A DNA stretch of 64,000 bases from Limnephilus marmoratus (taxonomy: Eukaryota > Arthropoda > Insecta > Trichoptera > Limnephilidae), in assembly GCA_917880885.1 (NCBI GenBank), contig OU862931.1:16596736-16660735 (forward strand), read 5' to 3'. Position numbers and translations under genes: made by a program. The notes beneath the pieces are model-generated. The model was given only the letters and a program-made list of their open reading frames with translations. It made no database searches and had not been told where the DNA came from. Of this stretch, positions 1 to 9,114 are shown one piece after another (within the stretch, counting starts at the first letter, position 1; every line of letters begins with the position of its first letter).

Positions 1-100
1 ACGAGGCAAGGGGTGTGTGCCAAGACCGAGTTGTTTGGCGGTCCGTCCTTTCTGCCTACCCCTGCGGAGATACGGCGTGATGGTTAGTTAGTTAGTTAGT
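1..100 (+). mobile_element. 3' end of an RTE/ERT-type LINE
   Basis: The frame from base 3 to the TGA at 78-80 encodes 25 residues that read like the C-terminus of the common insect endonuclease-reverse transcriptase (a CQDR..W.S.LSAYP pattern). After the stop comes TGG followed by TTAG repeats (81-100), the kind of short-repeat 3' tail used by RTE-like LINEs instead of polyA. The body lies outside the window. A decayed fragment of a similar element, with a shorter tail, is at 20010-20487. Confidence 0.65.
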
Positions 101-175
101 TTCTCAAGTGTAGGTAAAATATTGCAGTGAAAAGTGAAAAGTTGCAAATGATCTATAGGAATGGTGTTTCAAAAT

Positions 176-328
176 CTAAATATTTAGCCACAGTTTTAAT
201 TCTTTTTCATGGTGTGATATTTTATTACTTATTTGAATTTGTTTTAGTAGAATATTAAATACACGAGGACCAATAAAACTGCGATGTGTTTGCATTAATT
301 AGGTATTGATTTGGGGAATGTAAAATAC
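176..328 (-). pseudogene. LINE reverse transcriptase C-terminal fragment
   Basis: Read on the minus strand, this gives about 50 residues ending at a TAG (176-178) with one internal stop after a TNVFYIPQINT segment. It contains the pattern SFIGPRVFN..., typical of the last domain of jockey/CR1-type LINE polyproteins (.GP..FN.LP). The fragment at 22803-22942 on the plus strand is homologous and lacks the internal stop. It is a dead 3' fragment. Confidence 0.6.
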
Positions 329-404
329 ATTAGTAAGCCCCAGTGCAGCCAAAATCCTTTTCTGATTTTTCCAGTTGATGTCTCCAGATTTTCGATTGAG
401 TTTC
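320..404 (+). repeat. tRNA-SINE-like foldback repeat, left half
   Basis: The segment matches the tail side of the 414-bp unit of the 43-46 kb array (TTTTCTGATTTTTC..., then AGATTTTCGATTGAGTTTC) and is interrupted at 404/405. The rest of the unit resumes at about 1936. The split shows that the element at 405-1935 inserted into this older repeat. Confidence 0.65.
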
Positions 405-423
405 AAAGGCCTCGTCAAACAGA

Positions 424-1560
424 ACTCTCTCTCTCTGGTTTCAATCCTGGGATTGGTTTGCAGCAATTTCCAGTTTCCTCTTCCATTCTTCCCTGTCTTG
501 TGCGGCTCTTTTGAGGTCTGCATATGATAAGCAGCGCACGTCCACCAGCAGGTCCTCCAGGTACTCTCGGCGTGGGCGTCCCCTAGAGTTTGTCCCCTCG
601 GTCATACCCTCCATTATGGAATGCAAGAGGCCTTCTTGTCGTATTACATGGCCGATCCATCTTGCACGCCTTTCGGACAAGGTCCTGAGCAGGTGCCTTC
701 CTCCTTCGATTCTTTGGAGAACCTCCTCATTTGTAATGTGGTCTCTCCAGGAAATTCCTAATAGTCTTCTATAGGACCACATCTCAAAAGCCTCTAGTCT
801 CCGTTTATCTCTTTTGGATAGGCACCATGTTTCGCAGCCGTACATCAAGATACTCCATACATAGGTCTTGATGAGGAGTATTCTCAGCTTTAGGTCTATA
901 TTACTTGATTCAATTATTTTCGACCTTTTATTGAAAGCAAGCCTAGCCTGGTGTATACGGCTGTCGACATCGCTCTTAGACCGACCGTCCCATGTTATTT
1001 TGCTCCCGAGATAGACAAACTCCTTGGCGTTCTTTAGTGGAACTCCTGACATCTCTATTCGCATCTGATGTTGCGTTCGGCCTACAGTCAGCAGCTTTGT
1101 TTTGTCTTTATTTATCTTCATGTTATAGTTATTTTGGAGAATGCTTTGCATGGTTGTTAAGGCCTCTTGCAGTTCTTCTTCGCTTTCAGCAACCAATGCA
1201 ATATCGTCAGCAAACCTTATCATATCCACCTTTTGCCCGTGTATCTTTACACCTTTTCTGTGACTCATTCTCTCTCTCAAGTCGTCAATCGCACTTTGTA
1301 TATAAGCGTTAAAAAGAACAGGTGACAGAGAGCATCCCTGTCTCACCCCTTGTCTTATACTGGCTTTTTTTGTATCATTGTCACATCTAATTATAGCGGC
1401 CTCATTCTTGTATAGCGCCTGGATTATTCGTCTATCTCTATATTTGATATCAATTCTCTTCAGAATCTCGAAGAGTCTTTTCCATTCTACTTTGTCGAAA
1501 GCCTTTTCCAGGTCTATGAATGCGATGAAACAGAACTGTTGTACTGAAATGTCTAGACCA
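424..1560 (-). mobile_element. 5'-truncated RTE/ERT-type LINE with 10-bp target duplication
   Basis: The LINE lies on the minus strand with its 3' end at 424, where the tail is an AG-dinucleotide run. It is flanked by direct copies of GTCAAACAGA (414-423 and 1561-1570), a target duplication made from the terminal repeat of the host element. Everything upstream of the reverse transcriptase palm is missing, as expected after incomplete target-primed reverse transcription. Confidence 0.8.
441..1550 (-). pseudogene. LINE reverse transcriptase, N-terminally truncated
   Basis: An open frame of about 370 residues encodes the palm, thumb and C-terminal part of an endonuclease-reverse transcriptase. 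In order it shows IDLEKAFDKVEW (palm motif A), RQGVRQGCSLSPVLFN (motif B), the catalytic FADD box followed by IALVAESEEEL (motif C), a YLGSKIT motif, and the C-terminal RRARWIGHVIRQEG and RGRPRREYLEDL signatures of RTE-like insect LINEs. The frame opens upstream only because the flanking DNA happens to be open, so its first Met (1586) is not the element's. The endonuclease domain and about half of the polymerase are absent; it cannot be autonomous. The frame has no internal stop, suggesting a fairly recent insertion. Confidence 0.85.
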
Positions 1561-1681
1561 GTCAAACAGAGCGAGCGCGCTAGCATTACGCGTACTTTCT
1601 AACGCGGCGATAGAACGTCGCGTTGTATTTTTTTGCAAAATTTTGTTTAACGCCGGGCGTTCTAGCTTGACAGTGGTAAAA

Positions 1682-1822
1682 ATGAATTTTGAAAAGTTAA
1701 TTGAATGTGTCCGAAAACATTCTTGTTTTTATGAAATGAGGAACAGTGCGTACAAAAATGTTCCTGTAAAGGCAATCCATTGTGGGAGGACATTGGAATT
1801 GAAATAAATCAATCGGGTCTAC
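1682..1822 (+). pseudogene. MADF-domain fragment with frameshift
   Basis: From the ATG at 1682 the frame reads LIECVRKHSCFYEMRNSAYKN, the first half of a MADF DNA-binding domain. It then loses frame around 1767; the second half (NPLWEDIGIEINQSG) follows in another frame. Such proteins assist the transposase of some PIF/Harbinger elements. Only the domain's start survives, with one frameshift. Confidence 0.6.
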
Positions 1823-1935
1823 GCTCTGCCTAACGCCAAAGCCGTTCAAATAGAAAGTACGCGATGCGTATTATATATTTGAACGTACGAATAACGCCTT
1901 CGCGTTAATAAAGCCTTCTGTTTGACGAGGCCTTT

Positions 1936-2040
1936 AATTAAATATTAAGGCCTTTAATTAAATGTTATCTTCATTTAATTAAATATTAAAATTTGAAATT
2001 TTACCCATAAAGTTAAAAATTAAAAATAAATTTAATTGTG
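1936..2040 (+). repeat. tRNA-SINE-like foldback repeat, right half
   Basis: It resumes the unit interrupted at 404, matching the ATCTTCATTTAATTAAAT end of the 414-bp unit and then its ACTCATAAAGTTAAAAT-like tail, followed by A/T-rich sequence. A 16-bp AAGGCCTTTAATTAAA segment is duplicated at the junction. Confidence 0.55.
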
Positions 2041-2562
2041 CATAATTCGGTAGGTATAATTTAAGTAGATGTAACTCTCCCCATGTGTAATCTCGTCCAT
2101 GTATAATAATTACGTTTGTGTGTAATTCTGGTAGTGTAATATTATATTTATGTAAAGTTCACGTCAGTGCAATTTCGTCATGTTACCACAGGCGCAGAGT
2201 TGAATTTCAAATTTGTCCAATTATTTAACCAATCTCCGACAATCGTATTATATTGGGCAATATTTAATGTGAATTTCACCGCTGGTAATGAGGGTCGTAA
2301 ATCGTAAATAAATATGGCAAATGATACAACATTGTTTCGAATCTAATAATAGATTTATCCAGTCGCGTGGGCCAAGCCATATACCTACAACCTACAAAAG
2401 GCATTTATTTTAGGAGTGATTTAATACATCTGTTAAATGTGACACTTTCCCGCCAAATGCTTTCCCGCTCTTTCCGACCTCATAAAGTCGGAAGAACCGG
2501 AAGACTCAATTCTCTGACGGAATCCACCGGTGGTTATTTCGCTTAGGAAATTTATATTATAA
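2041..2562. other. AT-rich intergenic sequence
   Basis: I see no coding frame, RNA gene or terminal repeat here. Confidence 0.5.
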
Positions 2563-2903
2563 CTAGCGAGTTCCCGGCGTGCGTTGCTATGCCACTAATA
2601 AAGAAATTATTTCTCCCTGCGTGTCTTTTCCCATTCGTCCCGTTCTCGTTCCCCTTCCGCCTCTCCTTCTCCTCTCATGTCCCATTCCCCTGACGCGTTC
2701 CCCCTCCACCTTCCCCGCCTTCCCTCCCACCTCTCCCGCGAACCCCCCACCAGCGTACCTCTCCCCCATCCCGCGTTTAATGTATTCAGTCCCGGCAGAT
2801 TTTCAAACAGCTCGGTCGAGCAACTATTGCAATTTTTTTTTACAAATTTTCATTTTTCATATATTACAAACATTAATTTTTGTAACAAAGCGGTACCTTT
2901 CTT
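2563..2903 (-). mobile_element. Helitron 3' end (5'-truncated)
   Basis: Read on the minus strand this ends in a GCATGCCGGGAA-like hairpin sequence and then CTAG, a Helitron 3' terminus (CTRR). The body is the same extreme purine-rich tract found in the copies ending at 3622, 24806 and 28479. It abuts the next Helitron head to head. Confidence 0.6.
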
Positions 2904-3622
2904 TCTTATATATAAAAATGAATCGCTAAATGTGTTGCTAAGCGCAAATCTCGAGAGCAGCTGAACCGATTTCGGTAATTCTTTTTTTAGAATATTCCTT
3001 GAAGTACGAGAATGGTTCATACGGAGAAAAAAATTAAGAAAATTGCGCAGAAAATTGGATAATTTCAGTAAACCTAACGACTACCGCACGTTTGACAGTT
3101 CCCATGTTTGAGAAAGACATTTTGCAAAACAATGATTGTTAAATCAGGATTCTATTTTTCAAAATCTTTAAGTTGATAAATTTATTTAAAGTAGGTACTC
3201 CCCTAATAGTTTGAATCGAATCAAGAATTTTAGATATTTTAAATAGGTACCTGTGTTAGGTTCCAAATTTAATATACATGAAAAATGGAAATTTGAATAA
3301 AAATTGTAAAAGGTGGCACTCGGGCTGTTTAAAAACTGAATGTACTGGGATTGAATATATGGAACGCGGGAGGAGGGTTGGCGGGTCGAGGGAGCGGGAA
3401 AGGGAAGAGGGAAGGCGGGGAAGGTGTGAGGGGGGAGGGGAACTCGGGAGGCGGGTTCGCGGGACGGGGGAAGGGGGGGGAGTGGAGTGGGAACGCGAGA
3501 GAGGAAGAGGACGCAGGAGAAGAAGGGGAGGCGGAAGGGGAACGGGACGAATGGGAAAAGACACTCAGGGAGAAACAATTTTTTTATTAAATGGCATAGC
3601 AACGCATGCCGGGAGCATCTAG
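2904..3622 (+). mobile_element. Non-autonomous Helitron
   Basis: It starts with TC and TTATATATAAAAATGAATCGC, continues with an ACCGATTT motif seen in many insect Helitrons, and ends CGCATGCCGGGAGCATCTAG followed by T. No Rep/helicase frame is present. The segment 3360-3560 is almost pure purine on the plus strand. Confidence 0.65.
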
Positions 3623-4197
3623 TTTAAAATAAATATAATTTTTGATTAGACTTAAAGTATTCAAAATTTATTCGCTCGAAAATTCAAGATATTATCGTGT
3701 TTTTTTATGTGCGCTTCAGACCGGCTCAAGTAATTGTGGGTTGAAGCTGAAAAGGAGGTTTCAAATCACTACTTTTGTAAAAAAAGAACAGCACCCCTTT
3801 ATATATGTATATTTAAAATAAGGGACATCTTTAAATTTAATTTAAATTTTTACAAAGGCTCAGAATTGCTTTCATTAGTTGTTAGTGAATTGGTCCCCTC
3901 GCAACTGCCGGAATATAATTAATCCCTTCACAAAACGCAGGCTCTGATTCGAGAAAAGGCTGTGTTCCGAGTTGCCATTCGTGAAACAGGACGACGTAAA
4001 GTGTAACGTGTAAAGCATAAAGCCTGGAATACGAGTCCTAGTAAAAGTAACGCTTTAGCGGGGCGTTAGGTCGTAAACTACGGACGAGAGATTAATAAAA
4101 GTCGCATTATGACCGGTACAACTAAAATGTATTATATAAATACGCCTTACCAGTAGAGATTTAATTAATTAAACACTTCGGCTGCGTATTTTCTTAC
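3623..4197. other. Intergenic, nothing recognised
   Basis: No coding frame, TIR pair or RNA gene was recognised in this stretch. Confidence 0.4.
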
Positions 4198-4680
4198 ATT
4201 AGCTCCTCACAGGAGGCCCAGAGGAAAATAATTTTCCTTTGCCGTCTTGGGGGTGCTGGGTGGAGGTTTTTTTTTTATTAAAGGACAGGAAGGAGAGGAA
4301 GTTCTGGGAAGGAAGTAGGTATGTGAGATAGGTAGGAATCTGGGATTCAGTGTGTCCAGGCGTAACGGACGTATGAATCCATCCCTCCAACCGCGGTGCA
4401 AGGCGATGGGTCGAGAGATTGCGGCTGGAAAGGATAAAAGATCTCCCTCATCCAGTCTCTCGATCCTGCCCACCACGTGGCAGGCAGGAAGGCGCATTGG
4501 CCGCCAAGACCTGGACAAACCTCACCACATGAACCCGAGCAACCCTGCGGGTCATGGGATGAGGTGAGTTACTAAACGAAGCGAACCTCTTGTGGTGATC
4601 CATGGCTATACGTGACATTGGAAGGTGCTCACCACTTTCCCCCGGAGTTCTAAGGAAAAATATAGTTTCCTCCTACACGT
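4198..4680 (-). repeat. Fragment of the MITE family complete at 19552-20001
   Basis: It shares CTCACAGGAGGCCC..., AGGAAGTTCTGGGAAGGAAG and the GACCTGGACAAACCTCACC block with 19552-20001, in inverted orientation. The short open frames across it are not conserved between copies. Confidence 0.55.
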
Positions 4681-4961
4681 CAGGACTCTAACTTTTGTTT
4701 ATAAAAAAGCTACTTTTTATTAAAACTAGGTCTTAACAAAAGCAGACGCGGTCGTCCGGCAGTCCCGCCGAGGATAAGGGGAGCCGTCTGTCCAGTCGCA
4801 AGCGATGTTGATATTTTATAAAGATCAGTAAATTCCACGAATTGGCGATTAAATACGGAAATTTATTTTAGTTTTTTTTTCATTAATCATAATAATAATA
4901 ATTGGATAATGTGTAGAGCGCCGTTTTTGTGAAAAATCACCTCAAGGGCGCTAAAAATTAA

Positions 4962-5077
4962 TGCCAGTGTCACACTTAGCGTTAAAAGTGCCAGCATTTT
5001 TTGGCTGGCCTGTTTCAGCATATCGCTTGCTATATATTCCCAATCGGAACGCTTTAACTCTAGGTGTGACACTAGCA
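4962..5077 (+). mobile_element. Short MITE with TAA target duplication
   Basis: The 116-bp element begins TGCCAGTGTCACACTTA and ends in its near-complement GGTGTGACACTAGCA, with TAA on both sides (4959-4961 and 5078-5080). The interior (CCTGTTTCAGCATAT.., TATATATTCCCAATCGG) matches the end of the 19552-20001 MITE. A 3-bp TAA/TTA target fits the PIF/Harbinger superfamily. Confidence 0.7.
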
Positions 5078-5179
5078 TAATATCGAGTTACATCAATTTT
5101 GAAACAATAATTTATACGGGTGAATTTAATAACACGACAATATGTTCATAGTTCATTGGCCAAACTTTTCATAGTTCAT

Positions 5180-5450
5180 TGGGTCTTTTTAGGGAAAGAA
5201 ATAAGAGGAAGTTCTAGGGAAGAAAAAGGAATGAGTAGTACCTAGCAATCCAGGGGTCATTTGTGTTCAGGAGTGACGAATGAAGAAATCCATCCTTCCC
5301 ACTGCGGAGCAAGGCGATGGGTCGAGGGAGTCCGATTGGAAGTGTCGAAAGGTCTCCTTCAACCTCGGACCCATGGCAGAGGTGTTGGTTATCCAATAAA
5401 TGGGGTTGCCGGGGCGGCGGTACCCATACCCGTATCCCAAATGTATGTTG
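5180..5450 (+). repeat. Fragment of the same MITE family
   Basis: It contains the AAGGCGATGGGTCGAG block of the copy at 4198-4680 and the TGGTTATCCAATAAATGG block found at 18460-18868. No terminal repeats are kept. The next 500 bp (5451-5970) hold nothing recognisable. Confidence 0.5.
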
Positions 5451-5970
5451 TAAGTCTGAGAGGAGTGGAGAAGCAAAATGGGTGGAGAAGAGGTAGGGTG
5501 GTAATTAAATATCCAGCTAGGAGTATTTAGATCGTGTTGTCAAACAAGGCTAAGGTCTTGCAACATAATTGTGGTCCTTCGTCAAGGCGATACTGAGAGT
5601 GTCTTCCATTATGGAGCGTGCTGCAAATGATCACCGGATAGGAGATGGTAGAACTGTGACAAAACTGAAAATGATAAAAGAAACAATAAAATGTTCGGTT
5701 TTGCCATGGAACCGGCGTACATATAATATCTACCATAATAATTTTAAAATATTATTACATTATTAATTCAGAAGTTGAATTTTTATAGATTTAATTTGAA
5801 AAAAAAAACGGTGGCTGAGAAGTTAATGTCAGCTGTTTTATGCCTTTTGAAATGCGTTGAAGCGTAGAGCCGGCAAGATTTTTTAACCCTTTAGTTGCCG
5901 AAAATAAATTATAAAACAAATATACACTCATCTCTTTTTTGTACATATTTGTACATACAGTATACACACA

Positions 5971-6085
5971 TTTTCGTTATTTGTTTTTGGGGTGTTATGC
6001 CGTGTTGCGCTACCTCCTTCTTTAACCGACGTTTCGGAAAGCGTTACAGTGTCCATCCTCAGGGCAGATCCGACAGTATACACAC
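5971..6085 (+). repeat. Half copy of a foldback MITE
   Basis: One arm of the palindromic family complete at 26846-27123 and 20860-21020 (TTTTTGGGGTGTTATGCCG, CTCCTTCTTTAACCGACG). The opposite arm is absent. Confidence 0.55.
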
Positions 6086-6130
6086 AGTTCTCTTTGTGAT
6101 GGAGTTTCCCATCTTCCCAGTTAAAAAAAT

Positions 6131-6197
6131 AGTACGGCAGAGAATCGAACCCCAATCAACCGCTTGGGAGACAATTATGTTTACCATTACACTACTA
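6131..6197 (-). repeat. tRNA-Gly-like SINE head
   Basis: The minus strand reads as a tRNA-like gene: an A-box region TAGTGTAATGGTAAACAT, an anticodon loop CTCCCAA (anticodon CCC, Gly-like) and a B box GGGTTCGATTC. Acceptor pairing is poor, so it is a tRNA-derived repeat rather than a functional tRNA gene. It is cut next to the MITE at 6199. Confidence 0.5.
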
Positions 6198-6198
6198 A

Positions 6199-6330
6199 GG
6201 AAACGTACCCATACTACGTGACCAACTTTTTGCAATTTTTAACCCCCCCACCCACCCCCTCCCGGTGTACCAAGCGTGGTATTTTGAAGACCCCCACCCC
6301 GAACAGGTCACGTAGTATGGGTACGTTTCC
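6199..6330 (+). mobile_element. MITE, GGAAACGTACCC family (copy 1)
   Basis: It begins GGAAACGTACCCATACTACG and ends in the exact complement, with TAA on both sides (6196-6198, 6331-6333). The interior is a C-run joined to an AAGCGTGGTATTTTGAAG segment shared with the copies at 12439 and 25010. Confidence 0.75.
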
Positions 6331-6800
6331 TAACTATTTTAAGAACGGCTACATAAATTCGTTATATTATGTACCTACTGAAAATATAAGAGTTATGTAC
6401 TGGGATTTCTGAATTTTAGAAGTACGGGAACATTTTAGAATGCCGCCTTGCCTCTGGTGACCCGATGCTCACTTTTATCTCTAGGGTCTTCGGGTCTCTT
6501 TCTCCTAATCTCAACACTTTCGTGTTGTGCTTCAAGATGCAGTTGCTGACCGGATAAAACCTTAATTGATAGAATGCAAAATTAAAGCAATACCTTCTTG
6601 TGTTTATGATTATATTATTTATTTTTAACTGCTTCTTCCGTTTTAATTTGAATTGTGATTCATTCAATTTATTAAATACCATTTTAATTATTTATCATAT
6701 AATTAAAATATATTTATATTTTATTAAAGGCCATTAAAATAGTCCAATAAAGATATAACAATAGCATGAATAAGTAACTGAGATTGAAAGGTTTTAAAAA
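6331..6800. other. Intergenic, nothing recognised
   Basis: AT-rich sequence without a supported feature. Confidence 0.4.
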
Positions 6801-6804
6801 TTAT

Positions 6805-7040
6805 ACGTTGCGTATCGACTGCCGAAAGTCATTTAGGCTTACACCAAAAAATTCAAGGTTTTGACTTGCGTTGACATGTCTCAACATTCTGGATAAAAGT
6901 GAATGATATCCATAATTAGTAGAATGTTGATTGAGGAACAGCAATTCATTATTTCGGAGTCTACGGGAAGTATATATCTGTACCCGAGAAGCATATGGAT
7001 GCAAGTCCAAAATTTGAAGAAATGAATTTTTGATGCAATA
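6805..7040 (-). pseudogene. LINE polyprotein C-terminal fragment
   Basis: The minus strand gives about 75 residues beginning LHPYASRVQIYTSRRLRNN and running through a SLLSRMLRHVN segment to a stop near 6805, a pattern like the post-RT region of jockey/CR1-type LINEs. A tiny related piece (FLDLHPYAFRVQ) is at 10355-10411 on the plus strand, and 27277-27530 shows the same organisation. Confidence 0.45.
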
Positions 7041-7269
7041 CTTGAAACAAATGTCACATAAATAATTATGTAACTAATGCAGTTCTTGCTTAGGTGTTTA
7101 TTTTGTCTATGGTGTTTTTTTGGACACTGGTAATTTTTGGAAAAGAAAGAAGAGCAGTTTTGTTTATGGGGACTTCCTCCCGAGCAGCCATGGACTAGGT
7201 TGTTCGTGAATTGGTCACTCGCCATCAAGGTGTTTTAATCACTGTTAATCATGAGAATCTAAGTTGATT

Positions 7270-7980
7270 TAAAACTTAAAAGACGCGGGGTGGTTTTTAC
7301 GTGACACGAGAGGTTCGTGTACGGTGTTTTTATAGTGGATGACGTAAAAGTCCCACTTTTTCTCGATGTGGTTGGTTGGCCATTTTGTGGCAGTATTTAT
7401 GGAAAAGAAATCGTGAAGTGAATTGGTCCCGGTATTGGCTACTAGAATATGCCATCACGACCCCGCGTCGCGTAATCACGGACTGCTACCAGTACTACCG
7501 TAATACGCCAGACTTGGATACTGTTGGGGGCCACGTGCCTTTGGATTGGAGATCGTTGAGGTGGCCCGAGGCTGAATGCGCTCCTTGGGGGTATAGCCGC
7601 CTCCTGCTCAATTAGAAGGACGACCTTGGTGCTCTGGATTCCGCGCCGTCCCCGGATGGGAAGGCTGGAGATGCCGTCCCGTCCCGTGTTCTCTCTCTGC
7701 GAAGCAAGATCGCGTTCGTCTTCCGGGGGTATTTCAGTATAGATAGTTTAGCGAGTCCATCTGGTATGTTAATTTTCTGTATTTCTTTTGATAATCTGAT
7801 GGGAAGTTTGCACACTTCCGTGTTGCTTTTGTGTTCAATACATATTTTTGTAAAAAGTTAATATTCTTTGATTTAATTGAATCCCTACCTACATGATAGA
7901 GAATTACTTGGCCCACTATCCCGAGTTTGGATCTCTGCTCTGCCGCCAGGATATATTTAATACGAGCCTAATTCGTTACA
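7270..7980 (+). mobile_element. LTR (right part) of an LTR retrotransposon
   Basis: The right boundary is inferred from the sequence GTTACA ending at 7980, then one G, then TGGCGCCCAACGTGGGGC, a primer-binding site complementary to the 3' end of tRNA-Lys. LTRs end in CA directly before such sites. The left boundary is not resolved and no second LTR was found, so length and clade are open. The 79-codon frame at 7376-7615 resembles nothing I know. Confidence 0.5.
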
Positions 7981-7981
7981 G

Positions 7982-8057
7982 TGGCGCCCAACGTGGGGCA
8001 CGAACCCACGACCCTGAGATTAAGAGTCTCATGCTCTACCGACTGAGCTAGCCGGGC
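7982..8057 (-). tRNA. Retro-copied tRNA-Lys(CTT) with CCA, fused to an LTR end
   Basis: The minus strand 8057 to 7985 is a full 73-nt tRNA-Lys: acceptor GCCCGGC, D arm TAGCTCAGTCGGTAGAGCA, anticodon loop with CTT (complement at 8022-8024), T arm GTGGG/CCCAC and discriminator G. Positions 7984-7982 add CCA, which eukaryotic tRNA genes do not encode, so this copy came from mature tRNA. Its 3' end sits exactly where a primer-binding site should be, one base beyond an LTR end. Relative to the conserved animal sequence the one difference I see is in the T loop: TTCGTGC in place of TTCGAGC, an A58-to-T change. The change damages the B box, so transcription as a tRNA gene is doubtful. Best read as primer tRNA copied in full during retrotransposition. 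Confidence 0.85.
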
Positions 8058-8059
8058 GG

Positions 8060-8780
8060 AAACACCAACTGTAACGCAACAACTATCTTGGAAGCAGAAA
8101 GATACACATGGACTTGTATCTTTATTATTTAGTTGCATTTTGAGTATTATGACTCAAATCCATTTGCATCCTTCTGCCTCTAACATCACTACGCTTTCTA
8201 AGGAAGTAAACAATTTTCAAACATTGATCCTTTCATAGTACATCACATGTCATAACAAAATATTCCATTTTATTTTAAAGCAGAAGGACTCAAATCCCTG
8301 TTTTTTTCGCATTTTTATAAACAGTATTTTTAAAGGCTTTACATTTAAAATATTTAGTTTTGATTGCTCGTTTTTAAAACCAAACTACTTGATTTAATAA
8401 TCACTTTTTTGTTATATATCAGCATTGATACCTGTTAGAAACTTTCTTAGAATGTGGAAAATTGGGAAGCGTAACTCACTGTAGTCTGAAATAGCAGGCT
8501 GGATTGATGGTGTCCACATAAGAATTCACATTTCACATACAATGTTCCAAACTGTGCACAGATTGTAATGGGTATTAAACCAACAGTATAATTTTGATGA
8601 TTTTAGTAAACTGAACTGCTAAAAAAAAACGACATAGAAACCTAGTCATAATAAGAAATTCGTATTAAGAAATTATAAAAATTATAGTACTTTATTAAAA
8701 TTAAATAGTCATAAATACATTGGGAATTCATGTGCCACATATTGGTTTATAAATGTGTAAATTCTAATAATACAATTGTA
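8060..8780. other. Intergenic, nothing recognised
   Basis: No coding frame or repeat boundary was identified. Confidence 0.4.
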
Positions 8781-8784
8781 AATG

Positions 8785-9035
8785 TCTCTAAAATGGTCTG
8801 GAAAGAATCTCCTACTTGTGATCTCACTATAGAAACCACTCATTCATTCTGAATGCAATTATTAATGTTCTTAAAAATGGCCTGGGAATAATCTCCTACC
8901 TGTGATCTCACTATAGAAGCCATCCATTCGTTCAGAATGCAATTATTAATGTTTTTAAAAGTTGTCTTTACAGAAGCTCATTCCTGTGATCTCTTGAACG
9001 AAACCATTCTTTGTTAATAATATTATGAAGTAAAT
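8785..9035 (+). repeat. 84-bp tandem repeat, three copies
   Basis: The motif TGTGATCTC recurs at 8817, 8901 and 8985, exactly 84 bp apart, inside longer similar blocks (CTCCTACYTGTGATCTCAC, AATGCAATTATTAATGTT). The third copy is more diverged. No coding potential. Confidence 0.7.
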
Positions 9036-9114
9036 ATAAAATTTGGCTGTCCTGAAACGGGTATCTTTCCCAGTTGGACAGACAAAGTATCATTTTGTAA
9101 TGTATTGTAATATA

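Larger units (their letters stand above)
405..1935 (+). mobile_element. TIR DNA element with MADF remnant (Harbinger-like), split by a LINE
   Basis: Both ends carry the 19-bp inverted repeat AAAGGCCTCGTCAAACAGA (405-423 and its complement ending at 1935). Without the LINE at 424-1560 and its target duplication, the element is about 384 bp and holds only a MADF-domain remnant at 1682-1822. MADF proteins are the second protein of some PIF/Harbinger transposons, hence the tentative assignment. I could not resolve a 3-bp target duplication, partly because the target repeat is itself palindromic. Confidence 0.55.

Noticed and set aside
2579..2929. Pro-rich frames in purine/pyrimidine-rich tracts (also 3186-3622, 24418-24816, 28161-28463)
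   Set aside because: Caused by strand-asymmetric composition inside Helitrons; not conserved in frame between copies.
7985..8057. An ordinary tRNA-Lys gene
   Set aside because: The genomic presence of CCA, the LTR end one base away and the damaged B box fit a reverse-transcribed primer better.
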